From assembly GCF_000819985.1 (NCBI RefSeq), contig NZ_CDBZ01000193.1:1-35367 (forward strand): a DNA stretch of 35,367 nt. The letters are read 5' to 3'. The translations under genes and the position numbers were made by a program. Below, one piece after another: positions 1-8,373 of this stretch; position 1 is the stretch's first letter, and each line of letters begins with the position of its first letter. Origin of the DNA: Aeromonas media (GTDB lineage Bacteria; Pseudomonadota; Gammaproteobacteria; Enterobacterales; Aeromonadaceae). The notes under the pieces were generated by a model. It saw nothing but the letters and a program-made list of their open reading frames with translations, ran no database searches and was not told where the DNA came from.

Positions 1-93
1 CGATTTAGCGGCGCTTACGGTTTTCCTCAAGAAACATCCCTATTCTAACAAAAGATTACTCGATTTAAAGCATTTACTCTAAATATTTTGCAT

Positions 94-124
94 AAAAAAA
101 CACCCCGACGATGACTCATCGGGG
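94..124 (-). terminator. Rho-independent terminator (minus strand)
   Basis: On the minus strand CCCCGA (from 124) and TCGGGG (to 103) form a stem whose arms can extend inward through partly complementary bases. It is followed after TG by seven T residues (100-94). No gene ends just upstream on this strand, so the terminated transcript is unidentified. Confidence 0.7.
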
Positions 125-225
125 CTGCTATTCAGCCACATTCAATTACGTGAAATAAAAGGTCTGAAAGATAGAACATCTTACCTCTGTACCCTACGCT
201 GATAACTGTACAGCAAAGCAGCAGA

Positions 226-259
226 AAGTGAAAGTAATTTATGTAATTTAGTTTCACTT
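226..259. repeat. Imperfect inverted repeat in the left non-coding region
   Basis: AAGTGAAAGTAA (226-237) pairs with TTAGTTTCACTT (248-259) with one mismatch and a 10-base loop. It could be a folded segment of an untranslated RNA or a protein-binding dyad. No function is assigned. Confidence 0.5.
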
Positions 260-298
260 AAAATGAGAGAGATAAATTTCTATATTTTTCAAATGGAT

Positions 299-326
299 AA
301 AAAAATCCCCAGTATAAATACCGGGG
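299..326 (-). terminator. Rho-independent terminator (minus strand)
   Basis: On the minus strand CCCC-G-GTAT-TT-ATAC-T-GGGG forms a nine-pair stem with one G-U wobble. It is followed by A and seven T residues (305-299). It lies just downstream of a second hairpin (arms 338-348 and 364-374), the arrangement expected at the 3' end of a small RNA. No coding frame feeds it. Confidence 0.75.
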
Positions 327-337
327 AGTTATAAAGG

Positions 338-374
338 TGACTAGCTAGCACTTCCTCAACTATCTAGTTAGTCA
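338..374 (-). repeat. Hairpin-forming inverted repeat upstream of terminator
   Basis: TGACTAGCTAG (338-348) and CTAGTTAGTCA (364-374) are complementary at ten of eleven positions with a 15-base loop. With the terminator 12 bases further on along the minus strand it makes a compact double-hairpin element. Whether it is a small RNA is inference. Confidence 0.5.
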
Positions 375-645
375 GCACCATTTCGCACAAGTTCCGCTGC
401 TTTGAGAAAAAACTTGATAACCGCGAACGATACAAGCTTGAAATGACAGTAACTCATTGTTATTTATCGATTTAAATCCCACTTCAAAATGGTGACAACT
501 TCACGCCCCTACCTGCGGGGAGCACTTTCCCCGAGGAAGAGAGATGTTCTGTTCAGAAACCAGAGGGTGAAGTTGCCAGAGCCCGTCTGCCGGACTGCAC
601 ATTTACGGTTGTTCCACTCCCCACCGGATTGATAAGCGAACCGAC

Positions 646-1467
646 CTACAAGGTGCCCAGGTTGCGCTTCAGCTCTCTCAACACCTGCTTGGTACCAGGC
701 CGGATGCCACGCCACACGGTAAATGCTTCGGCGGCCTGTTCCACCAGCATGCCGAGCCCATCCATGGTCTGACGGGCACCATGCTGCTTGGCCCAGCCGA
801 TGAAGGCCGTGTCCGTCGCACCGTACATCATGTCGTAGATAGCGATATCGGCGTGGATCAGGGCAGGCGCCAGCGGTGGCAGCTCCCCTTGCAGACTGGC
901 GGAGGTGGAATTGATGATGAGATCGAACGGCCCAGCCAACTGCTCATAGGTCTGGGCGGTCACGGGCCCCAGATCGTGAAATTCGGCAGCCAGCTGCTCC
1001 GCTTTTGCGTGCGTGCGGTTGGCGATGACCAACTCGCCCGGCTTCTCCGCCAGCAGTGGCGCCAGTGCACCGCGAGCCGCACCGCCAGCCCCCAGCAACA
1101 GGATCCGGCTGCCTGCCAGCGTCACCCCATGGGATTTGAGATCGGCTACCAGCCCGGCGCCATCGGTGTTGTCCCCCAGCAGCACACCATCATCCGTCAG
1201 CTTGATGGTATTAACCGCTCCTGCCCGCTTGGCCCTTGGACTGAGTCGATCGACCAGGGCGAATGCCTGCTCCTTGAAGGGCACTGTGACATTGCACCCC
1301 TTGCCTCCCTGGGCAAAGAAGCTGCGCAGGGTAGCAGCAAACTCGTCGACGGCGGGCTCGGCCAGCCCATACTCCAGCTCTTGCTGGGTCTGTCTGGCGA
1401 ACAGGGTATGAATGAAGGGGGACTTGCTGTGGCGCACCGGGTGGCCAAAAACCAGATAACGATCCAT
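646..1467 (-). CDS. aroE: Shikimate dehydrogenase (NADP-dependent)
   Basis: Catalyses NADP-linked interconversion of 3-dehydroshikimate and shikimate in the cytoplasmic chorismate pathway. The 273-residue product has the shikimate-binding SKS at residues 14-16 in [13 protein letters not shown]. It also has the catalytic Lys65 (NVTVPFKE) and Asp102 (GDNTDG), both at the numbering of the E. coli enzyme, the dinucleotide loop [10 protein letters not shown] from about 124, NRT near 150, and the C-terminal GLGMLVEQA motif. I chose the ATG at 1467; an in-frame TTG lies directly before it, but GGAA sits seven bases upstream of the ATG. It is last in the minus-strand run after hemF, but a terminator at 1544-1568 lies between them, so an own promoter or readthrough is needed. 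Confidence 0.97.
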   Translation of the reverse strand: MDRYLVFGHPVRHSKSPFIHTLFARQTQQELEYGLAEPAVDEFAATLRSFFAQGGKGCNVTVPFKEQAFALVDRLSPRAKRAGAVNTIKLTDDGVLLGDNTDGAGLVADLKSHGVTLAGSRILLLGAGGAARGALAPLLAEKPGELVIANRTHAKAEQLAAEFHDLGPVTAQTYEQLAGPFDLIINSTSASLQGELPPLAPALIHADIAIYDMMYGATDTAFIGWAKQHGARQTMDGLGMLVEQAAEAFTVWRGIRPGTKQVLRELKRNLGTL

Positions 1468-1543
1468 CAAAGAGTTCCATCAGAGGGTCATCACCCGATT
1501 TAACGGGTTTTCTCAATCGGGAACAAGCCGAATATCGGCCAGT

Positions 1544-1568
1544 AAAAAGGGACCCGTCATGGCCCCTT
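1544..1568 (-). terminator. Terminator between hemF and aroE
   Basis: Directly after the hemF stop on the minus strand, AAGGGGCC and GGTCCCTT pair (one G-U) around a six-base loop and run into TTTTT (1548-1544). It should end most hemF transcripts before aroE. A smaller dyad CCCGATT/AATCGGG (1494-1500, 1515-1521) lies between it and aroE. Confidence 0.6.
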
Positions 1569-1571
1569 GAG

Positions 1572-2534
<963 letters not shown>

Positions 2535-2588
2535 TCACGCCATGAGCACATCGCCCGTCATGACTGCAAATCAGGCACTTGCCGCCCC

Positions 2589-3149
2589 TCAGGAGGGACG
2601 AATGATGGCGCCGGTACGGGCGTCCTTGATCTCGGATGGATTGGCCTGCCCCCCTACCTCACCGGGCAGGATATAGGCCAGCTGACTTGCCAACGCATCA
2701 CCAATGTCCACGACCCGACGGGCAGGCTCCTCGCCGGTCAGGTTGGCACTGGTAGAAACCAGTGGCTTGCCAAAGGCACGGCACAGGGCCTGCACCTGAG
2801 GATGGGCCGTAACGCGCACAGCCAGGGTATCGAACTGACCCGTCAGCCAGGCCGGCGTGGTCGCACGGGCAGGCATGATCCAGGTGAAGGGGCCGGGCCA
2901 GCTCGCCTGCACACGAGCAAGCTGCTCGCTGCTGAGCTGACTCAGGTCGATGTAATCCTGCAGTTGGGTCAGATCGGCGGCGATCAGGATCAGGCCCTTC
3001 TCCACCGGACGCTGCTTGATGGCCAGCAGGCGCCGTACCGCAGCCTCGGAGTCGGGATCACATCCCAGACCAAAGACGGCCTCGGTGGCATAGGCGATCA
3101 CCCCTTCGCGGTGCAGGGCGGCCATCGCTTGTTCAAATTCGTTTGGCAT
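2589..3149 (-). CDS. tsaC: Threonylcarbamoyl-AMP synthase (TsaC/YrdC family)
   Basis: Makes L-threonylcarbamoyladenylate from threonine, bicarbonate and ATP, the first step of the t6A37 modification of ANN-decoding tRNAs. The 186-residue product matches E. coli TsaC in size. Visible motifs are [12 protein letters not shown] near the N-terminus, [10 protein letters not shown] (the conserved basic nucleotide-binding segment) and [11 protein letters not shown] near the C-terminus. An in-frame extension upstream to 3218 exists, but the homologous start is MPNEFEQA at 3149. No strong Shine-Dalgarno is visible before it (a run of T residues instead), so translation may depend on coupling or be modest. 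It lies between the zinc-finger gene and hemF. Confidence 0.95.
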   Translation of the reverse strand: MPNEFEQAMAALHREGVIAYATEAVFGLGCDPDSEAAVRRLLAIKQRPVEKGLILIAADLTQLQDYIDLSQLSSEQLARVQASWPGPFTWIMPARATTPAWLTGQFDTLAVRVTAHPQVQALCRAFGKPLVSTSANLTGEEPARRVVDIGDALASQLAYILPGEVGGQANPSEIKDARTGAIIRPS

Positions 3150-3210
3150 AGAAAAAATGCGACAGCCGGGCTGCCACCTCTCATCACTAGGTTGTAAGTT
3201 GAACCGACAT

Positions 3211-3230
3211 GAGGGCACCCTGGTGCCCTC
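3211..3230. repeat. Perfect hairpin between small ORF and tsaC
   Basis: GAGGGCACC (3211-3219) and GGTGCCCTC (3222-3230) are perfectly complementary with a two-base centre. The hairpin touches the stop codon of the small minus-strand frame (3229-3231). No T-run follows on either strand, so it is more likely an mRNA-stabilising or attenuating structure than a terminator. Confidence 0.5.
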
Positions 3231-3423
3231 ACCTCTTCAGTACATTCGGACGTCTGACCCGCCAGAGCGCCAGCTCATCACCGGCCACTGCAACGCCTGT
3301 GATACCGAGCCACATGCGCAGGCCAAGAGGCTGGCGGCGAGGATCGGCGCCCAACGACACGGCCGTAAAGGGGCGGTTCACGGCAAGGTGATAAATCCAG
3401 ATGAAACACTCCCTTGCCAGCAA
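3229..3423 (-). CDS. Small hypothetical protein in the dprA-tsaC run
   Basis: A 64-codon minus-strand frame fills most of the 301-bp gap between the zinc-finger gene and tsaC. I recognise no family. It has a moderately hydrophobic segment ([14 protein letters not shown]) followed by a basic tail RRPNVLKR. The only start available at the 5' end is TTG (3423), without a good ribosome site before it. The best Shine-Dalgarno in the area, AAGGGAG (3415-3409), lies inside the frame, six bases before an in-frame ATC (codon 8) and twelve before ATT (codon 10). Third positions are GC-rich as in neighbouring genes, which favours coding. It could be a real small gene with an unusual start, or a remnant. 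Confidence 0.35.
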   Translation of the reverse strand: MLARECFIWIYHLAVNRPFTAVSLGADPRRQPLGLRMWLGITGVAVAGDELALWRVRRPNVLKR

Positions 3424-3450
3424 GCTGCCTGCGGGCTTATGGCGGCAGGA

Positions 3451-4008
3451 TTATACCCGCTCAATCTGATGACAGCATTTCTTTTGCGGGCAGACCCAGC
3501 GCAGACTCCCTCTCACTTTCTTCTCAATCATGATGCCCCAGCCACACTCTGGGCAGGGCATGGGAACAGGCTTGTCATTTACCACGTACTTGCAGTGAGG
3601 ATAGGCATCACAGGAGTAAAACTGTTTGCCATAACGGGAGGTGCGGCTCACCAGATGGCCCTTGCCACACTCTGGGCAGAGGATCTGGGTATCGTCGCTC
3701 TCCTGCAGGGACTCGATATGCTGGCAGGCCGGATACAGGGTACAGCCCACGAACAGGCCGTAGCGCCCCTTCTTGATTGCCAGTGGCTGGCCACAATCTG
3801 GGCAGGCCGATCCTTCGAGCACCTTTTCGATGTCGCGGCCGGAGGACGTCAGGGAACGAATAAAATCACAGGAGGGGTAGGCCGAACAGCCCAGGAAGGG
3901 GCCATGCTTGCCCTGACGGATCACCAGCTCGGCACCACACTGCGGGCACGGCTCGCGCTCGAATGCATGTTCGTGGGCAGAAAAGAGGTGATGATCGATT
4001 TTTGACAT
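3451..4008 (-). CDS. yrdD: Topoisomerase-I-like zinc-ribbon protein (YrdD family)
   Basis: The 185-residue protein is built from four zinc-ribbon modules of the kind found at the C-terminus of DNA topoisomerase I. Each has paired cysteines (CPQCG...GCSAYPSC, CPDCG...GCTLYPAC, CPECG...SCDAYPHC, CPECG...CPQKKC). There is no toprim or catalytic tyrosine domain, so it is a nucleic-acid-binding accessory rather than a topoisomerase; its exact role is unknown. The same gene sits between smg and tsaC in E. coli. ATG at 4008 is the only sensible start; the ribosome site is weak (AAGG about 10 bases upstream). Confidence 0.9.
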   Translation of the reverse strand: MSKIDHHLFSAHEHAFEREPCPQCGAELVIRQGKHGPFLGCSAYPSCDFIRSLTSSGRDIEKVLEGSACPDCGQPLAIKKGRYGLFVGCTLYPACQHIESLQESDDTQILCPECGKGHLVSRTSRYGKQFYSCDAYPHCKYVVNDKPVPMPCPECGWGIMIEKKVRGSLRWVCPQKKCCHQIERV

Positions 4009-4063
4009 GGGCCGCGCCTTGGAATCCAGATGGCCTGAATTCTACCAGCGCGGCACCGGACTG

Positions 4064-4537
4064 TCAGTGAATGACACCGTCTGACTCGTCAAACACCAGC
4101 TCCTCCATCTGCTGGTAGGCATTCTCACTGCCCGGGACGTTGAACAGCACCATCATGACGACCCACTTCAGGTCATCCAGCTCGATATCCGGCTTGTCCA
4201 GCTCCAGCAAGCGCTCGATACAGATCTCGCGAGTTTCGGCGTTAAGCACCTGGGCCTGTTCCAGGAACAGCAGGAAACCACGGCACTCGGTGCTGAGGCG
4301 AGCCAGCTCTTGCGGGGCGTAGATCCGCATCGAACCTTGCGCACTGGCGGTGACATACACCTCCCGCTCGCTATCATGCAGATTGGCCAGTCGTTCCAGC
4401 CAGTTGAGCGCCTTTTCAATCTCCTCCTGATTGAATCCGGCCCGGCTGAGTTCGTCGGTGAGTTCATCCTGCTCGACCATCACATCTGCATCGCTGTGGA
4501 TGTAGGTCTCGAAAAGGTACATCAATACATCAAACAT
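4064..4537 (-). CDS. smg: Smg family protein (DUF494)
   Basis: Conserved gammaproteobacterial protein of 157 residues with no established biochemical function, always near dprA. It starts MFDVLMYLFETYIHSDADV and is acidic and helix-rich (DELTDELSRAGFNQEEIEKALNW), typical of the family. ATG at 4537 has AGGAGG seven bases upstream. The dprA stop (4530-4532) overlaps its first codons by eight bases, so the two are translationally coupled. An in-frame extension to 4567 lies within dprA and lacks support. Confidence 0.92.
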   Translation of the reverse strand: MFDVLMYLFETYIHSDADVMVEQDELTDELSRAGFNQEEIEKALNWLERLANLHDSEREVYVTASAQGSMRIYAPQELARLSTECRGFLLFLEQAQVLNAETREICIERLLELDKPDIELDDLKWVVMMVLFNVPGSENAYQQMEELVFDESDGVIH

Positions 4538-5645
4538 GATTCGCCCTCCTCGCTCTGACGTATCCACCGGCTACCGCCATCACTGCACCGGCCAGCTCCA
4601 GCTCTACCAACCTGCCCAATACCACTTCGACAGGAAGCTGGGCCCGCTCGGCAACGGTATCCACGCTCGTGGTCTCATAATCTACGTTATCCAACAAATC
4701 AGCATAAGGCAATTCGCTATTATGCAATGGCTCGGGAGAAGGGTTCGCCAGCCTCTTTAATGGCACAAGGGCAGGCAGCTCTTCCATGACATCAGCCGCA
4801 TTCAATACCAGCTTGGCCCCTTGCTGAAGCAGACGATTACACCCCGCGGCCTGGGTATTTTGCGGCGCACCCGGTACGGCAAAGACCTCACGGCCCTGCT
4901 CCAACGCATAGCGGGCCGTGATGAGTGAGCCGCTTTGTTCGGCCGCCTCCACCACCAGCGTGCCCAGCGACAAGCCACTGATGATGCGATTGCGGCGAGG
5001 GAAATGTTCAGCCAGCGGTCCCTGGTCCGGCGCTAGCTCGGAGACAAGCAGACCGCCATGCTCGAGGATCTGCATCGCCAAGCCCTGATGGCGCTTTGGA
5101 TAGAGACAGTCAAGCCCGGAGCCCAGCACCGCCAACGTCACACCGTCCGATGCCAACGCCTGCTGGTGACAGATTCCATCGATACCCAGCGCCAATCCTG
5201 AGGTGATCGCCAGGCCGTTTTCCACCAGTTCGGCGCACAAACGGGCGGCGTTGTCCTTGCCTGCATAGGTGGGATGACGGGTACCTACCATCGCCAGTTG
5301 TGGCAGGGAAAGGGCTGCAAGATCCCCGCGGCAATAGAGCAACAAGGGGGCGGCGGGGATCTCTTTGAGCAAAGCAGGATAGGCGGGGTCATCGAGACAA
5401 AGGAGGTGATTGCCAGGCGCTTCGGCCCAGTTCAGCCCCTGCTCCACCACGGGTGACGGCCATCTCAGCTGCCGGAGTTGGGCAGATTGCAGGCCAAGCG
5501 ATCTCAGTACACCATCATCACAGCCAAACAGGGCGTCGATGTCGCCGTCGAAATGCGCTAGCAGACGGGCGGCGGTGACCGGACCGATACCGGTCACCGC
5601 ATCCAGCGTCAGCCACAGCGACAGCCGCCCGAGTGGAAGTGGCAC
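4530..5645 (-). CDS. dprA: DNA processing protein DprA/Smf
   Basis: Binds incoming single-stranded DNA and loads RecA during natural transformation. The 371-residue protein has an N-terminal helical (SAM-like) region (LTLDAVTGIGPVTAARLL). The Rossmann core carries MVGTRHPTYAG, ITSGLALGIDGICH, TLAVLGSGLDCLYP and PRRNRIISGLS. A C-terminal winged-helix segment ends near YVRARRANHV. I chose GTG at 5645 because the upstream lysM-protein gene stops at 5647-5649 and the resulting length matches E. coli Smf; an in-frame ATG at 5708 would overlap that gene by about 60 bp. No strong Shine-Dalgarno precedes the GTG, suggesting coupling to the upstream gene. Confidence 0.93.
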   Translation of the reverse strand: MPLPLGRLSLWLTLDAVTGIGPVTAARLLAHFDGDIDALFGCDDGVLRSLGLQSAQLRQLRWPSPVVEQGLNWAEAPGNHLLCLDDPAYPALLKEIPAAPLLLYCRGDLAALSLPQLAMVGTRHPTYAGKDNAARLCAELVENGLAITSGLALGIDGICHQQALASDGVTLAVLGSGLDCLYPKRHQGLAMQILEHGGLLVSELAPDQGPLAEHFPRRNRIISGLSLGTLVVEAAEQSGSLITARYALEQGREVFAVPGAPQNTQAAGCNRLLQQGAKLVLNAADVMEELPALVPLKRLANPSPEPLHNSELPYADLLDNVDYETTSVDTVAERAQLPVEVVLGRLVELELAGAVMAVAGGYVRARRANHV

Positions 5646-5646
5646 G

Positions 5647-6735
5647 TCAGAAATTGCTGACCTGATAACCCGAGCTGACCAGATCCTGGCTCTGCAGGAT
5701 GAGGCCATAACTCAGCTTGTCATACACCTTGAACAACATGACCCGGGCAATCGCTTCGGAAGGCAGGGTCGATTTGCCAGCTGAGTGAAACGCCTTGTCA
5801 TAGACGGAAGCATATTCCCGATATGAGACCTTGCCATTCTTGTCCACCATCTCGGCACCGGGACGCAGGATCTCGAGCACATCGCCAGGAGCTATCTGAT
5901 CGCGCGACCCCTTGTTGATGAGGACAATGTCAAACTTGCCTCCTCCGCGCACCTTGCTCGGCAACTCGATCACATAACCGGGGGAAATAACCGGCGCCGC
6001 CTTTGGCATAAAGACGGCAGAGAGGCTCTCCTGCGGTGGCAACGGGATGACCTTGTCTCCCTGATACACCTCGCGCCTGCTGTGCGTCAGAGTGACTCTG
6101 GTGCTGTCGTTCGCCAAGCGGTCCTCCGCGCGCGCAGTACCGACGAAAATCGCCTCCTGACCGAGCTGCTCGCCGGTCAGTTTGTCCTTGTAAGTCACCC
6201 CAGGGCGATAGATACCATAACTCTGACCCAGATTCAGCGCCCCCTGCACATAGAGGGTGTCCCCCTCCAACATGCCGATATGCTTGTCGTTATTGCCAAG
6301 CACATAGGGCAGATCCTTGCTCTGCTGGCTGTCGGCCAGAATGTGATCGGTCTGCAGGAAGGGCACTATCTCGCTGAGAGGCAGGGTCGGAATGGGGTTG
6401 GCCTTGTTCTCGTAGCGATTCCTAGGGGACAGGCGAATAACCTGCTTGCCGCCCTGGCTGGCCTTACCCAGACGCGGCTCGCCATTGACCCAGCTCAGTT
6501 GCAGCACGTCACCTGGGTAAATCCAGTGTGGATTGGCAATCTGGGGATTGATGTTCCAGAGCCGTGGCCAGAGCCAGGGTTCGGCCAGATACTGACCCGA
6601 AATATCCCAGAGAGTATCCCCCTTCTGCACCACATAACTCTCGGGATAGCCGGATTTCAGTGTCAACTGCTGTGCCATGGCACCATTGGCCAGGGCTGTC
6701 GCCAGGCAGGCGAGGATGATTTGCTTCAGATGCAT
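5647..6735 (-). CDS. Secreted LysM-domain protein
   Basis: A 362-residue exported protein. It has an N-terminal signal peptide (MHLKQIILACLATALANG, cleavage probably after AMA) and a LysM peptidoglycan-binding domain at about residues 34-80 (YVVQKGDTLWDISGQYL ... WIYPGDVLQL). A long beta-rich remainder of unknown function follows. It heads the minus-strand run into dprA, with the stop one base from the dprA GTG. The ATG at 6735 is preceded by AGGGAG; the in-frame extension to 6762 adds MRAEVTGSV and would spoil the signal peptide. Orthologues sit upstream of dprA and opposite def in related bacteria (recollection). A role in the cell envelope is likely; the substrate is not known. Confidence 0.9.
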   Translation of the reverse strand: MHLKQIILACLATALANGAMAQQLTLKSGYPESYVVQKGDTLWDISGQYLAEPWLWPRLWNINPQIANPHWIYPGDVLQLSWVNGEPRLGKASQGGKQVIRLSPRNRYENKANPIPTLPLSEIVPFLQTDHILADSQQSKDLPYVLGNNDKHIGMLEGDTLYVQGALNLGQSYGIYRPGVTYKDKLTGEQLGQEAIFVGTARAEDRLANDSTRVTLTHSRREVYQGDKVIPLPPQESLSAVFMPKAAPVISPGYVIELPSKVRGGGKFDIVLINKGSRDQIAPGDVLEILRPGAEMVDKNGKVSYREYASVYDKAFHSAGKSTLPSEAIARVMLFKVYDKLSYGLILQSQDLVSSGYQVSNF

Positions 6736-6781
6736 AACACTCCCTGTTACTTCTGCACGCAAAGTGTTGCTGTTTTTTGTC

Positions 6782-6805
6782 GACGTAAATGACTAGAATT
6801 ACGTC
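6782..6805. promoter_or_regulatory. Dyad in the divergent lysM-protein/def promoter region
   Basis: GACGTAA (6782-6788) and TTACGTC (6799-6805) form a perfect seven-base inverted repeat with a ten-base spacer. It sits in the 108-bp AT-rich gap that must hold promoters for both directions. It could be an operator or overlap promoter elements; no convincing -35/-10 pair could be fixed on either strand. Confidence 0.3.
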
Positions 6806-6843
6806 AATATTGACTGCGTTTATATGAAACTAAAGAAAAAACT

Positions 6844-7356
6844 ATGGCCATTCTAGATGTATTGCGTTTCCCCGATGAGCGCCTGCGTACAGTCGCAGCC
6901 CCTGTCGAGACCATTACACCCGAGTTACAACAGATTGTAGATGATATGTTCGAAACCATGTACGCGGAGGAAGGCATAGGCCTGGCCGCGACTCAGGTCG
7001 ACATTCATCAGCGCATCATCGTCATCGACGTCTCTGAAGACCGTGAAGATCAGCTGGTGCTGATCAACCCCGAGATCCTGGAGCAGTCAGGCAGCACCGG
7101 CATAGAAGAGGGTTGCCTCTCCGTGCCCGGCAGCCGGGCTCTGGTGCCACGCGCAGAGTGGGTCAAGGTCCGGGCGCTGGATCGCCACGGCAAGCCATTC
7201 GAGCTGGAAGCGGACGATCTGCTCGCCATCTGCATACAGCATGAGATGGATCATCTGGTCGGCAAGCTGTTTGTGGATTACTTGTCCCCGCTCAAGCGCC
7301 AGCGCATCCGTCAGAAGCTGGAAAAAATGGCCCGTGAAGATCGCAAAGTCCTCTGA
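6844..7356 (+). CDS. def: Peptide deformylase
   Basis: Removes the N-formyl group from nascent proteins. The 170-residue metalloenzyme shows all three signature motifs: [11 protein letters not shown] (motif 1, GxGxAAxQ), EGCLSVP (motif 2, metal-binding Cys) and [11 protein letters not shown] (motif 3, HEXXH). Length is that of the bacterial type I enzymes. ATG at 6844 follows an A-rich leader. The stop is 12 bp before fmt, so the two form an operon, the standard pairing of formylation and deformylation. Confidence 0.98.
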   Translation: MAILDVLRFPDERLRTVAAPVETITPELQQIVDDMFETMYAEEGIGLAATQVDIHQRIIVIDVSEDREDQLVLINPEILEQSGSTGIEEGCLSVPGSRALVPRAEWVKVRALDRHGKPFELEADDLLAICIQHEMDHLVGKLFVDYLSPLKRQRIRQKLEKMAREDRKVL

Positions 7357-7368
7357 GGATCTGCCCCA

Positions 7369-8313
7369 TTGAATAAGCTGAAACTGATTTTTGCCGGTAC
7401 CCCCGACTTCGCCGCCCGTCACCTGGCGGCGTTGTTGTCTTCCGACCACGAGGTCGTTGCCGTTTACACCCAGCCCGACAAGCCGGCTGGCCGTGGCCAG
7501 AAACTGACCGCCAGCCCGGTCAAGGAACTGGCGCTGGCCCACGCTCTGCCTGTCTACCAGCCGGCGTCCCTGCGCAATGAAGAGGCGCAGGCCGAGCTGG
7601 CCGCCCTCGGCGCCGACCTCATGGTGGTGGTGGCCTACGGCCTGATCCTGCCCAAGGCGGTACTCGACACCCCGCGGCTGGGCTGTCTCAATGTGCACGG
7701 CTCCCTGCTGCCACGCTGGCGTGGTGCCGCCCCCATTCAGCGCGCCATCTGGGCGGGCGATGCCGAAACCGGCGTCACCATAATGCAGATGGATGTGGGG
7801 CTGGATACCGGCGCCATGATCCGCAAGGTGAGCTGCACCATCGCCAGTGATGAAACCTCCGCCAGCCTCTATGACAAGCTGGCCGAGCTGGGCCCGCAGG
7901 CGCTGGTCGACACCCTCGATGCCATGGCCGCCGGTGACACGACTGCCGAGGCGCAGGACGATACGCTGGCCAACTACGCCCAGAAGCTCTCCAAGGAAGA
8001 GGCCCGCATCGACTGGTCCATGGAGGCCGTCGCCATCGAACGCTGCATTCGCGCCTTCAATCCCTGGCCCATCAGCTGGTTCGAGGTCGCGGACCAGACC
8101 ATCAAGGTGTGGCAGGCCGAGGTCATCGACAGCGACCATGGCCAACCCATCGGCACCCTGCTCAAGACCGACAAGCAGGGGATCGACGTCGCCACCGGCA
8201 AGGGGGTGCTGCGTCTACTGACCCTGCAACCGCCCGGCAAGAAGGCCATGTCCGTCCCGGATCTGCTCAACTCTCGCCGCGACTGGTTTGAACCCGGCAC
8301 GCAATTGCATTGA
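7369..8313 (+). CDS. fmt: Methionyl-tRNA formyltransferase
   Basis: Transfers a formyl group from 10-formyltetrahydrofolate to initiator Met-tRNA. The 314-residue protein has the N-terminal formyltransferase domain with [13 protein letters not shown], the catalytic segment [17 protein letters not shown] and the following MDVGLDTG, then the C-terminal tRNA-binding domain. The start is a TTG at 7369 (product MNKLKLIF), with GAGGA about nine bases upstream; no ATG is available near the conserved N-terminus. It lies between def and rsmB as in E. coli. Confidence 0.97.
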   Translation: MNKLKLIFAGTPDFAARHLAALLSSDHEVVAVYTQPDKPAGRGQKLTASPVKELALAHALPVYQPASLRNEEAQAELAALGADLMVVVAYGLILPKAVLDTPRLGCLNVHGSLLPRWRGAAPIQRAIWAGDAETGVTIMQMDVGLDTGAMIRKVSCTIASDETSASLYDKLAELGPQALVDTLDAMAAGDTTAEAQDDTLANYAQKLSKEEARIDWSMEAVAIERCIRAFNPWPISWFEVADQTIKVWQAEVIDSDHGQPIGTLLKTDKQGIDVATGKGVLRLLTLQPPGKKAMSVPDLLNSRRDWFEPGTQLH

Positions 8314-8373
8314 ACTGGATTGAATTGACACAAGCGGGGCCCAGGCCCCGACTTGCGCATCTAAGGTAACGCT

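Larger units (their letters stand above)
1..645. other. AT-rich non-coding region left of aroE
   Basis: I see no credible coding frame here. Base composition is much more AT-rich than the rest of the window. The stretch carries two minus-strand terminator-like hairpins (94-124 and 299-326). It also has an inverted repeat AAGTGAAAGTAA/TTAGTTTCACTT (226-237 and 248-259, one mismatch), an arm pair TGACTAGCTAG/CTAGTTAGTCA (338-348 and 364-374), and a GC hairpin CGGGGA-N6-TCCCCG (516-533) without a T-run. In E. coli the DNA beside aroE leads to the rrnD operon, but no rRNA sequence is recognisable here. The density of minus-strand structures suggests one or two short untranslated transcripts, or the trailer of something beyond the window. 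This is inference only. Confidence 0.6.

Noticed and set aside
1-480. End of an rRNA operon or tRNA genes beside aroE
   Set aside because: No stretch resembles 5S, 23S or tRNA sequence on either strand, although E. coli has rrnD near aroE.
496-525. Minus-strand GTGCTCCCCGCAGGT followed by AGGGGCGTGAAG resembles a type I-E CRISPR repeat
   Set aside because: Only one copy, with an imperfect stem; no second repeat at spacer distance and no cas genes in the window. More likely chance or an unrelated hairpin.
509-715. 68-codon minus-strand frame at the aroE 3' end
   Set aside because: Overlaps the end of aroE in another frame, no ribosome site, no recognisable protein.
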